The position numbers and the translations under genes are program-made. From Candidatus Latescibacterota bacterium (GTDB taxonomy: Bacteria; Latescibacterota; UBA2968; UBA8231), in contig JAJDUT010000081.1 in assembly GCA_022826515.1 (NCBI GenBank), positions 1-15,204 on the forward strand: a DNA stretch of 15,204 bases. The letters run 5' to 3'. Below the pieces are notes generated by a model that saw only the letters and a list, made by a program, of their open reading frames with translations, searched no databases and had not been told where the DNA came from. Shown one piece after another: positions 1 to 7,109 of this stretch (within the stretch, counting starts at the first letter, position 1; every line of letters starts with the position of its first letter).

Positions 1-1
1 G

Positions 2-70
2 CTCCTGCTGCTCAACGCCATTGCCCATCGACGAACCCCTTGGGTGCAACACCAAGCCAAAGCAGGATAA
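2..70 (+). CDS. Possible 3' end of an unidentified plus-strand gene (partial)
   Basis: Reading from base 2 gives 22 codons and a TAA stop at 68-70. The peptide begins with four leucines (LLLLNAIAHRR...) and ends in a basic, polar tail (HQAKAG). A hydrophobic run followed by a positively charged end is what the last membrane helix and cytoplasmic tail of an integral membrane protein, such as a transporter permease, would look like. Too little is present to name a family. The alternative is that this is chance open frame in spacer DNA; the other two plus frames give no more convincing peptide. Confidence 0.3.
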   Translation, partial: LLLLNAIAHRRTPWVQHQAKAG

Positions 71-96
71 AAAAGGCTTGACACACAACACAGATA

Positions 97-171
97 CTCC
101 CGCAAAAGCGGGAATCCACGCCGTCGGCCCCCGCCCGACCCGCTGGACGCCCGCTTGCGCGGGCGTGACGG
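97..171. repeat. GC-rich two-hairpin interspersed repeat (REP/MITE-like)
   Basis: The segment contains two clear inverted repeats. One is TCCCGC-aaaa-GCGGGA at 98-113. The other is ACGCCCGC-ttgc-GCGGGCGT at 147-166. Between them lies a smaller pair, GTCGG (123-127) with CCGAC (135-139). This is the style of the very common bacterial intergenic repeat whose spurious translation reads PAKAGIH...RWTPACAGVT. It lies just downstream of the minus-strand CBM9-like gene and could act as a 3' hairpin or terminator-like structure for it. Open frames across it are repeat translation, not genes. Confidence 0.75.
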
Positions 172-220
172 AACAGGAAACAGTAGCGCGTAACGTCAGT
201 TTTTAAGTATGACGTGCAGT

Positions 221-1153
221 TCATTTACCATCCATCACATCCTGCTCCGCAGGCATGCGCCAGTTTTGTGCCTCATCTAACGTAATAGTGCGAAAATCGG
301 GCATCCGGTCGGCGTTGCGATCCTGATGCTGATGTCCGCCGAGAATGTACATCGAGTGCTTGCGCCCCGACCCCGGCCGGTCGGCATCGAGCAGCCGGAA
401 CCCTATATGCAGTGTCTGCCCCGGCGCGAAAATGTGCCGCTTGCTCTCCTCTGGGCTCGGCCCCAGCACATCCCACAAGGCCGCTTTCCACTCGAAGGTA
501 TATTCGACGTGCAAAGCGCCGTTGGCCGCGTCGGGCGGGCGCATCGTCCAAGCGATGTCGAAGTGGGGTTTGTGCATCGCCCACAGGAACTCCTCCAAGA
601 AAGGATCGTGATGCTGGTCGAGAAAGCCAGCTTGGCCGTGGGGTAGGCGCGGGTGCTTCAACGGCAGCACCCGGGCGTAGTAGCGTTGGCCGTTGACTAA
701 TTCCTCGCGGGTGAATCCGTAGATACTGCCGCCGGAGTGGTCGGAATCCACGGTAATCGACAGCGTATCGTCCTGCCACCACTTGAGCGGATCTTCGTTT
801 TCGATCTTGAGAGTATCGTCGCTGATCCGAGCGAAGCAGTACCAGCTATTGTCGGGCGGCGGACTCCAAGCGGTGTACATGGTGAAGTCGAAGTCGGCCG
901 CATCGACGTGATCCGATTCGCGGTCGAAGAATCCCTCCCGGTCCAAAGCGAAACGGGAGTCGAAAAAGGCCCAGTCGCCGTCGTCGCCATCTATGGTTAT
1001 CGCCGCGGGATCGGGCACCTCGACGAAGGGGACCGTAACGCCGACATGGGCAGACGCGGAGAAGGCCAAGACGAGACTTGTGAGAAAGGCCCTGAACGGA
1101 GCGCAGCAATGCGCGTCCTTGTCGCTAGCTATCGTCATATCTTTCAGTACCAT
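221..1153 (-). CDS. Secreted CBM9-like (DOMON-type) protein, copy A
   Basis: From the ATG at 1153 this is 310 residues. A hydrophobic stretch (about 22-35, ending ASA before HVGVTV) looks like a signal peptide, so the product is probably exported. The mature part opens with VPDPAAITIDG (47-57) followed by a DW pair (60-61). This ITIDG...DW opening is typical of CBM9/DOMON-like carbohydrate-binding beta-sandwiches. Other blocks are WWQDDTLSITVD (125-136) and DADRPGSGRKHSMYI (256-270). The same blocks recur in the plus-strand gene at 11978-12889, so the two are paralogs along their whole length. No catalytic domain is visible. The start is uncertain: ATG 1153 and ATG 1138 are both poorly served by Shine-Dalgarno sequences, and a TTG lies at 1159. 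The n-region is acidic (D5, D12, D14) and does not match the MRKF start of the paralog. The 5' end overlaps the abiEii 3' end by 29 bases. Ligand unknown. Confidence 0.8.
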   Translation of the reverse strand: MVLKDMTIASDKDAHCCAPFRAFLTSLVLAFSASAHVGVTVPFVEVPDPAAITIDGDDGDWAFFDSRFALDREGFFDRESDHVDAADFDFTMYTAWSPPPDNSWYCFARISDDTLKIENEDPLKWWQDDTLSITVDSDHSGGSIYGFTREELVNGQRYYARVLPLKHPRLPHGQAGFLDQHHDPFLEEFLWAMHKPHFDIAWTMRPPDAANGALHVEYTFEWKAALWDVLGPSPEESKRHIFAPGQTLHIGFRLLDADRPGSGRKHSMYILGGHQHQDRNADRMPDFRTITLDEAQNWRMPAEQDVMDGK

Positions 1154-2012
1154 TTTCAATGCGTTGGACGACCTCGTGGAAGAAATCCCGCGACCAAATG
1201 TCGATGGTGCGCGGGTCGCGTACGAACCGCATCACATCATCCCGCGCACGACCAACATCGAGCTGGTCTATCGCTTGGCGCAAGAGTTCCATGAGGCGAT
1301 CCCGCGTCAAAGGCGTCTCGTCCCGATAATCGCCCGACTGCCTCATGCGCGCCTCCAGATGGCTCAGACGCACCTGTGGATGACGGCTGGCGTACCAGAC
1401 TAGATCGTACCAGTCTCGACCCTTGACGCGCGTCTGCCACTTCCGACACAGGATGGCGTGTAGCTTGCCAGCGAACAGATCGGGTAGGCTATAAACGCGC
1501 ACCGCAAACGGAATAGGTTGCAGCAAATAGCGGCTCTCAGTCTCAAAGCCGCCGGGCGGATCGGTGTCCACCTCAAGTTTGATCCTCAGGACCGACCCGG
1601 GACGCAGGCCGGGGAGCCGTTCGGCGTCTGCTTCGATGACGAGCAACTGTTTGAGCGTATGGGCCTTGAGAAAGGCCGATTCGATGGCCGTCTGCTGAGT
1701 CTTCGCTTTTTGCTCAAACTCGACGCTAAAGCCAAAACTGTCGATTTCGCGCAATAGTGCCTCGCCATATTGCCCAAGCGAAAATCCCGGGTCGGGTGCC
1801 AGAAGCGAGAAGTCGATGTCCTCGGAATAGCGATCTAGGCCGTAGAGTACGCGCAGGGCCGTACCTCCGTAGAAGGCGGCACGCTCAAAAAACTTGCTGC
1901 GCCAGAGGCCGAGCAATACCAACTCCTGCAGTATCTCCCGCAGCGCATTGACGTAATCGTCGTGCGTTTGGGGAGCGTAGCGGTCGAGCATGGAGCGAAT
2001 GGCCTCATGCAT
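1125..2012 (-). CDS. abiEii: AbiEii-type nucleotidyltransferase toxin (type IV toxin-antitoxin system)
   Basis: 295 residues, a usual length for the AbiEii/AbiGii family. The nucleotidyltransferase signature is intact: GGTALR at 49-54 and R61-x-SEDIDF ending at 68, giving the metal-binding D65-x-D67. Later blocks include LRIKLEVD (142-149), AGKLHAI (181-187) and KGRDWYDL (197-204), which match the conserved C-terminal motifs of the family. Characterised relatives are GTP-dependent or tRNA-modifying nucleotidyltransferases that arrest growth and take part in abortive infection of phage; this role is inferred by homology. The gene starts at ATG 2012 inside the last 8 bases of abiEi (ATGCATGA). 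A strong AAGGGAG lies 7 bases upstream, so translation is probably coupled to the antitoxin. The 3' end overlaps the CBM9-like copy A. All expected active-site residues are present, so it should be functional. Confidence 0.92.
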   Translation of the reverse strand: MHEAIRSMLDRYAPQTHDDYVNALREILQELVLLGLWRSKFFERAAFYGGTALRVLYGLDRYSEDIDFSLLAPDPGFSLGQYGEALLREIDSFGFSVEFEQKAKTQQTAIESAFLKAHTLKQLLVIEADAERLPGLRPGSVLRIKLEVDTDPPGGFETESRYLLQPIPFAVRVYSLPDLFAGKLHAILCRKWQTRVKGRDWYDLVWYASRHPQVRLSHLEARMRQSGDYRDETPLTRDRLMELLRQAIDQLDVGRARDDVMRFVRDPRTIDIWSRDFFHEVVQRIENGTERYDDS

Positions 2013-2658
2013 GGCTTTGCTCCCTTAGTATCTGTAGATAGCGCATAAGCCTATAGAGCTTCCGCGAATCGTAGGCTTGCGCTATTGCATCAAGGCGGTC
2101 GCTATCGAGGACGGCCAATCGGGCGGGATCCAGCCGCAGGTCGTCCAACAAATACGATCCGTAGCTCAACAAGCGAGTTCCGTCGAAGCGCTTGTCGGCC
2201 CAGACCTTATCCGCCAGCGCCTTTTCTGGGCAAGCAATCAGGAAGGACAGATCGCCGTTCTCTGCTAGAACGCCCCCAACGGCGTAGCGATTCTGGCTCA
2301 AGCGGCGATAGGAAAAGGTTCCAAAGGGCGTAGTGAAGGTGCGCGATCGTCCCAATGTCACCGAGGTAACCATCTCGACGCGTTCTGGTATGAGCCCGTA
2401 GTAGCTCAGTGCGTAGTCTAGACTAATATAAGAAGGCCCGTAGATCAGATTGGCCAGTAATTCCCGGCTGATGGGTGTTCTCCGGAGGAGCTCGCCAAAG
2501 GCGTACAAGCCCTTCCTAATGCGCACGATTTCTCCAGCGGCCAACAACCTGCGGATTTTATCGCGCGGCTTGCTAAATTGGGACAAACAGGCGACTAGCT
2601 GCTGGTAATCGAAGACATCCCGATCAATCTGCTGTCGCAATGGGGTCGTTCCAAGCAT
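2005..2658 (-). CDS. abiEi: AbiEi-family antitoxin / transcriptional repressor
   Basis: 217 residues, the normal size. The N-terminal 50 or so residues form the winged-helix antitoxin domain, ending in the family hallmark IVRIRKGLYAFG (44-55). It is followed by ANLIYGPSYISLDYALSYYG (69-88), then LIPERVEMVTSV (89-100) and TTPFGTFSYRRL (109-120), all highly typical of the AbiEi_4-type proteins. Family members neutralise the partner toxin without stable binding (type IV) and repress their own promoter by binding inverted repeats; both roles are inferred here. It is the first gene of the toxin-antitoxin pair. Only a weak TAGG abuts the ATG at 2658, so the antitoxin may be poorly initiated or nearly leaderless, unlike the toxin gene with its strong Shine-Dalgarno. 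A+T content looks higher than in neighbouring genes, fitting acquisition by transfer. Confidence 0.92.
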   Translation of the reverse strand: MLGTTPLRQQIDRDVFDYQQLVACLSQFSKPRDKIRRLLAAGEIVRIRKGLYAFGELLRRTPISRELLANLIYGPSYISLDYALSYYGLIPERVEMVTSVTLGRSRTFTTPFGTFSYRRLSQNRYAVGGVLAENGDLSFLIACPEKALADKVWADKRFDGTRLLSYGSYLLDDLRLDPARLAVLDSDRLDAIAQAYDSRKLYRLMRYLQILREQSHA

Positions 2659-2671
2659 CCTATATCACAAT

Positions 2672-2704
2672 AATGTACATCAATGTCCACAATTAATGGA
2701 CATA
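2672..2704. promoter_or_regulatory. Putative AbiEi operator: three ATGT(C/A)CA half-sites
   Basis: Fourteen bases upstream of the abiEi ATG there is AATGTACA (2672-2679), then AATGTCCA (2682-2689) exactly 10 bp further on. A perfect inverted partner follows: ATGTCCA (2683-2689) and TGGACAT (2697-2703), separated by 7 bp. ATGTACAT (2673-2680) is itself an 8-bp palindrome. Same-face spacing plus an inverted partner is a reasonable operator. AbiEi proteins are known to autoregulate through repeats upstream of their own gene. That this site is bound is inference. Confidence 0.45.
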
Positions 2705-2711
2705 GTATGCT

Positions 2712-2742
2712 AAAAATGTGGAGGCTTGTCCAATCCACAAGC
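2712..2742 (-). terminator. Weak candidate terminator of the minus-strand operon
   Basis: On the minus strand, just past the TAG of the 2753-5125 gene, GCTTGT (2742-2737) pairs with ACAAGC (2729-2724) across a 7-base loop. A run of five T follows, at 2716-2712. The T-run is displaced by seven bases from the stem and the stem is only six pairs, so termination may be inefficient and read-through into abiEi is possible. Confidence 0.3.
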
Positions 2743-2752
2743 ACGTCGCAGC

Positions 2753-5125
2753 CTAGTAAGCCACGCTGATGATGCGATGCTGGCTCGCGGCCCCGGCCTG
2801 CGCTTCCACCTCCACTCGGCACAGGTACGAACCCGGAGGAACTACGCGCTCGTCTTGGTCTTGGCCGGTCCAAATGTAGCGGTAGGACTGGTCGGGCTGG
2901 CGCTGGCCCTCAAGGGTGCGGACGAGTCGGCCATCGAGCGTGTAAATCTGCACTTGGGCCGGCGCGTCCGTCTTCAGGACGTGGAAGCGGATTTCCGCAA
3001 CGTCGCCGATCCCGTCCCCATTGGGGCTAATGAACGATTGCACCGCGAGGTTGGTGATCAACTGGTCCGTGCCCGGGACGCTGGGCAAATACACAGTCGT
3101 GGCGGCGCGACGCACTGGATCGACCGGCTGCCATACCGCTAGTTGCCTCTCGTTGCCGACGAAGGCCCGGAAGAGCGTGGCATTGCGCTCTACGACCGTC
3201 CTAAATGTCAGCGCAACTTCCTCGCGCCGCACTGTGCGCGGCAGTTCCACCAGCAGCGAATCGCCGGCGACGCGCACCGCGGCTGGGTCGGCTTCGGCAC
3301 CGCCTATGGTGAGAGCGAGCGAGTCGGGGTCGGCGGGCGACGGGGTTTGCAGCAGAATGCGGTTAAACCCGGGGTTGCGCGACGCAAACTCCGGCGTGAT
3401 GTGGAACGAAAAAAGCTGGAGCACGCCCGCCTCGGCCGTGCGCGGCAGCACCTCGCCGGTGACTCCAGCGAGAAAGGCGTCAGTAAATTCGATCTCCAAG
3501 GCGCGCACAGTCGGCGCAGTGGTCGGACGGTCTGAGCTGAGGATGAGCTGGACTTGGACGAAGCGGCGCGGGCTGGGGGAGAGGAACTGCTCGCCGGAGC
3601 GCTGGTAAAAGTTGCTCCACTCGCTCCAGTCTTCGCCAATGCCGATAGTGCTCTGGGTTTCTCCTCGCAGTTGCTTTGGCATCTGATCGTATTGCTCGGC
3701 TGTTACCTCGTTGCCATCCTTGCGGAAGTAGCGAAAATTTTCTTGCAGCTCGTTGCCCGAGCGGGTGCGCGCCTGAATGCGCGTGCCCGGGGGCAGGTCG
3801 GCTTCCCAGCGCAGAGATCTGATCACCTTTGCCCGGTTGTCGCCCGCAATTCTCCCCAAGTCGATAAAGTCCGAACTCATCTCCACTTGGGCCACATGGC
3901 CCACCGCAAACATCAGCGTCTCAATCAAAAAGCCGCTCTGATACTGAAAGCTGGTCTGCGAGCCGCCGCCACCGATCCATTCGGCCGCGATAAAGCGCAC
4001 GGGGCGCGGCTCAAAAAGATAGGTCAATTGGCCGGGGAATTCGGTCGAGGACGCGAGCAAGGCATCTGTATCGCCAACGAAGAGCTGGTCAAAATCAACT
4101 TCGCCCGTCAGCGTGCGGCGACCATTGGAAACGCTCAAGCTGTGGGTGCGAATCTGGGGCAGGTTGGAGCCGTACGTCAGGGTGCGGAGGAGGAAATCCG
4201 AAGTGCGCATCACGATCCGATCCACCCAAAACAGCGCGCCCAAGTCCCAGTCCCAAGCGATGGGATCTTGGCCGCGCTCCCGCCGTGCTCCCCAATCGGT
4301 ATTGGCGTTGCCGTCGGCCATCTTGAAGGGGAAACCCCGGCCCGAGCGTTCCTGAATCGCGCCGCCGCGCTCTAGGGTCTGCAAGGCGATATTTTCCCCC
4401 AGCGTGTACACTTCCACCTCGGCAAGCGCAGCGTCCGGCGTCTTGGCATCTACCAAAATCCTTATGAATTGCAGCAGGTCATAGGTAGTGTCCGCAGTGC
4501 CCTCCTCGCGCGCACCCTGCACCCGCGTCACCTCCCTCACCAGCGGCTTCACGTCGTAAATCACCTCAGTCTCGTCAATGGGCTTGGTGGTGCCACCTAT
4601 CAGGTGAAAAGAGAATATGTCTTGGCGCGTCACGCGGCGTCCCTCGGAGCCGAAGACGCGAAACTCGCGGAAGGGCCGCGCACCCTCTTGATCGGGGAAA
4701 ATGAGGCGAATCTCCGATACGAGTACGGCCCTTCCTAGATTGATCTCAATCCACCAGTCCTCTAAGGGAGCGTCCGGGTCGGGTTGCCAAAAGGTCTGGG
4801 CGCGACCGTCTATCGCCCGCCCGGCTGTTGCGAAGTTGGTGCCGGCCTTCCACGCGCCACCGCGCATCTCCTTGCCGCTCACCAGTTCGTGGGTGAATTC
4901 ATCTGCATTGACTGCGGCGTTGTGCATGCCCTTGAATTCGGCGGGAGTCACCGAGCCGGTTGGGGAAATTGCGAGGGTACCGGCCGGGAAGGTCCACTGC
5001 TGCCACTCGGCTCTGCGATCGACCCGGTACACTTCCAGATCGGCGCTCCGAGTCTGGGCGTACGCCGCCAACACGAGGGCCGCCAAACTCAAACCCGCGA
5101 ATAGGAGGAATGGAATGCGCTGCAT
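2753..5125 (-). CDS. Secreted discoidin-like / FlgD-Ig surface protein, paralog 1
   Basis: From ATG 5125 (Shine-Dalgarno AAAGGAGAGG just upstream, overlapping the previous stop) this is 790 residues. Residues 1-24 are a signal peptide (LVLAAYAQ). Two F5/8-type C (discoidin)-like segments follow: AIDGRAQTFWQ...WWIEINLG (104-131) and MADGNANTDWG...WDWDLG (269-296). A module shared with the two other paralogs runs about 418-548, with IDLG (421), TRSGN (454), WSEWS (500-504) and SPSPRRFVQV (516-525). The last about 95 residues are an FlgD/CHU_C-like Ig domain with SPNGDG (700-705), VQIYTLDGRLVRTL and IWTGQDQDERVVPPGSYL. It ends ISVAY at the C-terminus. Discoidin domains usually bind glycans or surface ligands; the Ig domain is typical of surface display or sorting in FCB-group bacteria. 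No catalytic motif is seen. It is the last gene of a four-gene operon, 13 bases after the preceding gene. Confidence 0.85.
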   Translation of the reverse strand: MQRIPFLLFAGLSLAALVLAAYAQTRSADLEVYRVDRRAEWQQWTFPAGTLAISPTGSVTPAEFKGMHNAAVNADEFTHELVSGKEMRGGAWKAGTNFATAGRAIDGRAQTFWQPDPDAPLEDWWIEINLGRAVLVSEIRLIFPDQEGARPFREFRVFGSEGRRVTRQDIFSFHLIGGTTKPIDETEVIYDVKPLVREVTRVQGAREEGTADTTYDLLQFIRILVDAKTPDAALAEVEVYTLGENIALQTLERGGAIQERSGRGFPFKMADGNANTDWGARRERGQDPIAWDWDLGALFWVDRIVMRTSDFLLRTLTYGSNLPQIRTHSLSVSNGRRTLTGEVDFDQLFVGDTDALLASSTEFPGQLTYLFEPRPVRFIAAEWIGGGGSQTSFQYQSGFLIETLMFAVGHVAQVEMSSDFIDLGRIAGDNRAKVIRSLRWEADLPPGTRIQARTRSGNELQENFRYFRKDGNEVTAEQYDQMPKQLRGETQSTIGIGEDWSEWSNFYQRSGEQFLSPSPRRFVQVQLILSSDRPTTAPTVRALEIEFTDAFLAGVTGEVLPRTAEAGVLQLFSFHITPEFASRNPGFNRILLQTPSPADPDSLALTIGGAEADPAAVRVAGDSLLVELPRTVRREEVALTFRTVVERNATLFRAFVGNERQLAVWQPVDPVRRAATTVYLPSVPGTDQLITNLAVQSFISPNGDGIGDVAEIRFHVLKTDAPAQVQIYTLDGRLVRTLEGQRQPDQSYRYIWTGQDQDERVVPPGSYLCRVEVEAQAGAASQHRIISVAY

Positions 5126-5138
5126 AGCCTCTCCTTTT

Positions 5139-7073
5139 TTAGTAGGCAACGCCCACTGCACCGAGGCGCGTGAAGCGCTCGCGCTCGGCGTCGGCCGTCA
5201 CCTCGGCGAGGTAGATCCCCACGGGCACCGGATTGCCGCTGTCGTCGCGCCCGTCCCATTCCCAAACAAAAGAGCCGCTGCCGCGCACGCCGGCAAACAA
5301 GGTGCGCACCCGCTGGCCGCCAAGCGAAAAAATCCGCACGGTCAACTGCACGGGTTGCTGGAGCTGGACCAAAGTACCGGAAATGCGCACGCGTTCGTTG
5401 ATCCCGTCGCCATTGGGCGTTACCATGGCCGGCTGCACGGCAAAAAATGGCAGCAGGTTGCGCGCCGAAGCGGCCGTGGTCAGCACTCGTAGGTCATTGG
5501 TCAGGACCGTGGGGTTGGCATCTCCGGGCAGGACCTGCTGCGGAGCCTCGTCGCTTTGAGTGTCAAATACTCGGGCGCGAAAGAACGTGGATTGAACGAA
5601 AACTTCGGCGTCGAAGACGACGCGCAACGCACTCGGCGATTGATGGGTCAGCCTTTGACTGGGAAAGAATAGCTTCAGACTCTTCTCGCCCTCGACGACG
5701 CTGTCGGGCGCGGTGGCGACGGGTGGATCGCCGATGAACATTTCCTTGAACTGCGGCCTAGCAGGCGTAAAAATCTCCAAGGCGTCAAAGCCCACATCCG
5801 TCTCGCTGATGTCAGCGCGGATGTCGTAGGCAAACGTCGAGAGTTCACCGGCCGGCACTCGGGGCTTGTTGCCCAAGGGACGGGGGGTTTCCAGCGCGGA
5901 GATTTCCCCTATGAGCTGCTGGGCCAACGGCGGGATGGAGTGCTCGACCACCAGCGAGTTGACCCGTATGCCGTCGAGAATGGAGTGGCTGGTGAGTGCG
6001 ATTTCGAGCTGGAAGAAACGACGCGGGCTAGGCAGCTCAATCCGCTGGCCGGACTCGGCAAAGGGCGGCGACCACTCGCTCCAGTTGACTTGGTCGTCTT
6101 CGACCGGGCCGCGCACGTTCAGGCCCAGCCTGCCGTAGTCGCCTTCTGAAACTTCCTGCACATCGCCGGTGAAAACATTGACAATTTCGTAGAACACCTG
6201 CGGGGTATCGTCGCGGCCCGTGCGCATGCGAATGGAGATGTCTGCATCGGCCATTGGCTCCACATCGATGCGGCCCTCTTGCTGGCGCAAGGTCTCGGTC
6301 GTCCACAGCAGGCGGCTGAAGTTGGCCACTTCGCCCAAGTCGATGATCTTGGACCGATAGCGCCCCCCCGGCGGAAAGCCCGCTCCGTACACCTCGAACT
6401 CGGCGATCTCAAAGGGATTGGTCGAGGTCACGTTGAGTTGGATGTAGCGGACGAATTGCAAGGGAAAGGGAATTTGCGCCACGCTTTCCGTGGTGAAATC
6501 CACTTGGGTCAGCAGGTTGTACACCGGCAGATTTTCCGGCGTGAAGCTCACGCCGTCGCTGACCTGAATTTTATAACCGCGAATGAAGTCGTCGGCAAAG
6601 GGTCGCCCGCGACTGTCGGCCCCTTCTGGACGCGGGAAAAACGAGATGCGGTTGATGGGGAAGCGCGTACCTAAGTCAAAGAAAAAGGCCCGGCCCGCTT
6701 GCAGCACCCCGAAATCCTTGAAGCGATTTTCGCTGGAGGTCTGCGCGTCGCCATCGACGAGCGGGACATTGCTCTGCTTGAAGGGCACGTTGTCCCACAC
6801 CCGCGCCTCGGCCACCTCACTGACGAAGTCCAAGGGAAAGCCCTCGCTCCATCTTAGCTGCCGGACGATATTGTCGTTGGGATTAAAACCCACCAACTGA
6901 ATGGCCCCGGCCGCATCAAAGCTGATGGCCGTGGAATTTAGCTCGTCGTCCTGCCAAGAGCGGCCCGCCCCGCCCAATTCCCACTGCCGCACCTCGCCCT
7001 CGGCCGCAGTGGCCGACCACGCGACAGCAGCGGTAAAAAACAGTTTGAATGCGGACACAAGCAATTTCCTCAC
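5139..7073 (-). CDS. Secreted discoidin-like / FlgD-Ig surface protein, paralog 2
   Basis: 644 residues from a GTG at 7073. A signal peptide covers about 1-24 (LFFTAAVAWSATAA). The N-terminal half has one discoidin-like domain (VDGDAQTS 107-113, FFDLGTRFPINRISFFP 131-147) closing with FEVYG (226-230). The shared middle module follows: IDLG (244-247), RMRTGRDDTP (282-291), NWSEWS (330-335) and SPRRFFQLEI (349-358). Next come a second shared stretch (IGEI about 388, IGDPP...PDS about 447-458) and a C-terminal FlgD-like Ig domain with TPNGDGINE (552-560) and WEWDGRDDSGNPVPVGIYL (604-622). It ends VGVAY. Alignment with the 677-residue plus-strand paralog extends from the first mature residues (WELGG/WQFGG) to the end. 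Upstream of the GTG the Shine-Dalgarno is weak; a GTG at 7058 has GAGG about 8 bases upstream and still leaves a signal peptide, so it is a rival start. It lies 36 bases after the transporter gene and is presumably co-transcribed. Confidence 0.85.
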   Translation of the reverse strand: MRKLLVSAFKLFFTAAVAWSATAAEGEVRQWELGGAGRSWQDDELNSTAISFDAAGAIQLVGFNPNDNIVRQLRWSEGFPLDFVSEVAEARVWDNVPFKQSNVPLVDGDAQTSSENRFKDFGVLQAGRAFFFDLGTRFPINRISFFPRPEGADSRGRPFADDFIRGYKIQVSDGVSFTPENLPVYNLLTQVDFTTESVAQIPFPLQFVRYIQLNVTSTNPFEIAEFEVYGAGFPPGGRYRSKIIDLGEVANFSRLLWTTETLRQQEGRIDVEPMADADISIRMRTGRDDTPQVFYEIVNVFTGDVQEVSEGDYGRLGLNVRGPVEDDQVNWSEWSPPFAESGQRIELPSPRRFFQLEIALTSHSILDGIRVNSLVVEHSIPPLAQQLIGEISALETPRPLGNKPRVPAGELSTFAYDIRADISETDVGFDALEIFTPARPQFKEMFIGDPPVATAPDSVVEGEKSLKLFFPSQRLTHQSPSALRVVFDAEVFVQSTFFRARVFDTQSDEAPQQVLPGDANPTVLTNDLRVLTTAASARNLLPFFAVQPAMVTPNGDGINERVRISGTLVQLQQPVQLTVRIFSLGGQRVRTLFAGVRGSGSFVWEWDGRDDSGNPVPVGIYLAEVTADAERERFTRLGAVGVAY

Positions 7074-7109
7074 TTTACTGCGAAATATAGCCCGTTTTCA
7101 CCCAGAACC

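Noticed and set aside
12..224. Open frames on both strands across 12-224
   Set aside because: They are translations of the two-hairpin repeat and flanking spacer; the peptide pattern is a known artefact of such repeats.
3554..4375. A 273-codon plus-strand open frame, and similar ones at 737-1294 and 4701-5492
   Set aside because: All are antisense to well-supported genes with signal peptides and recognisable domains; their translations are low-complexity and unlike known families.
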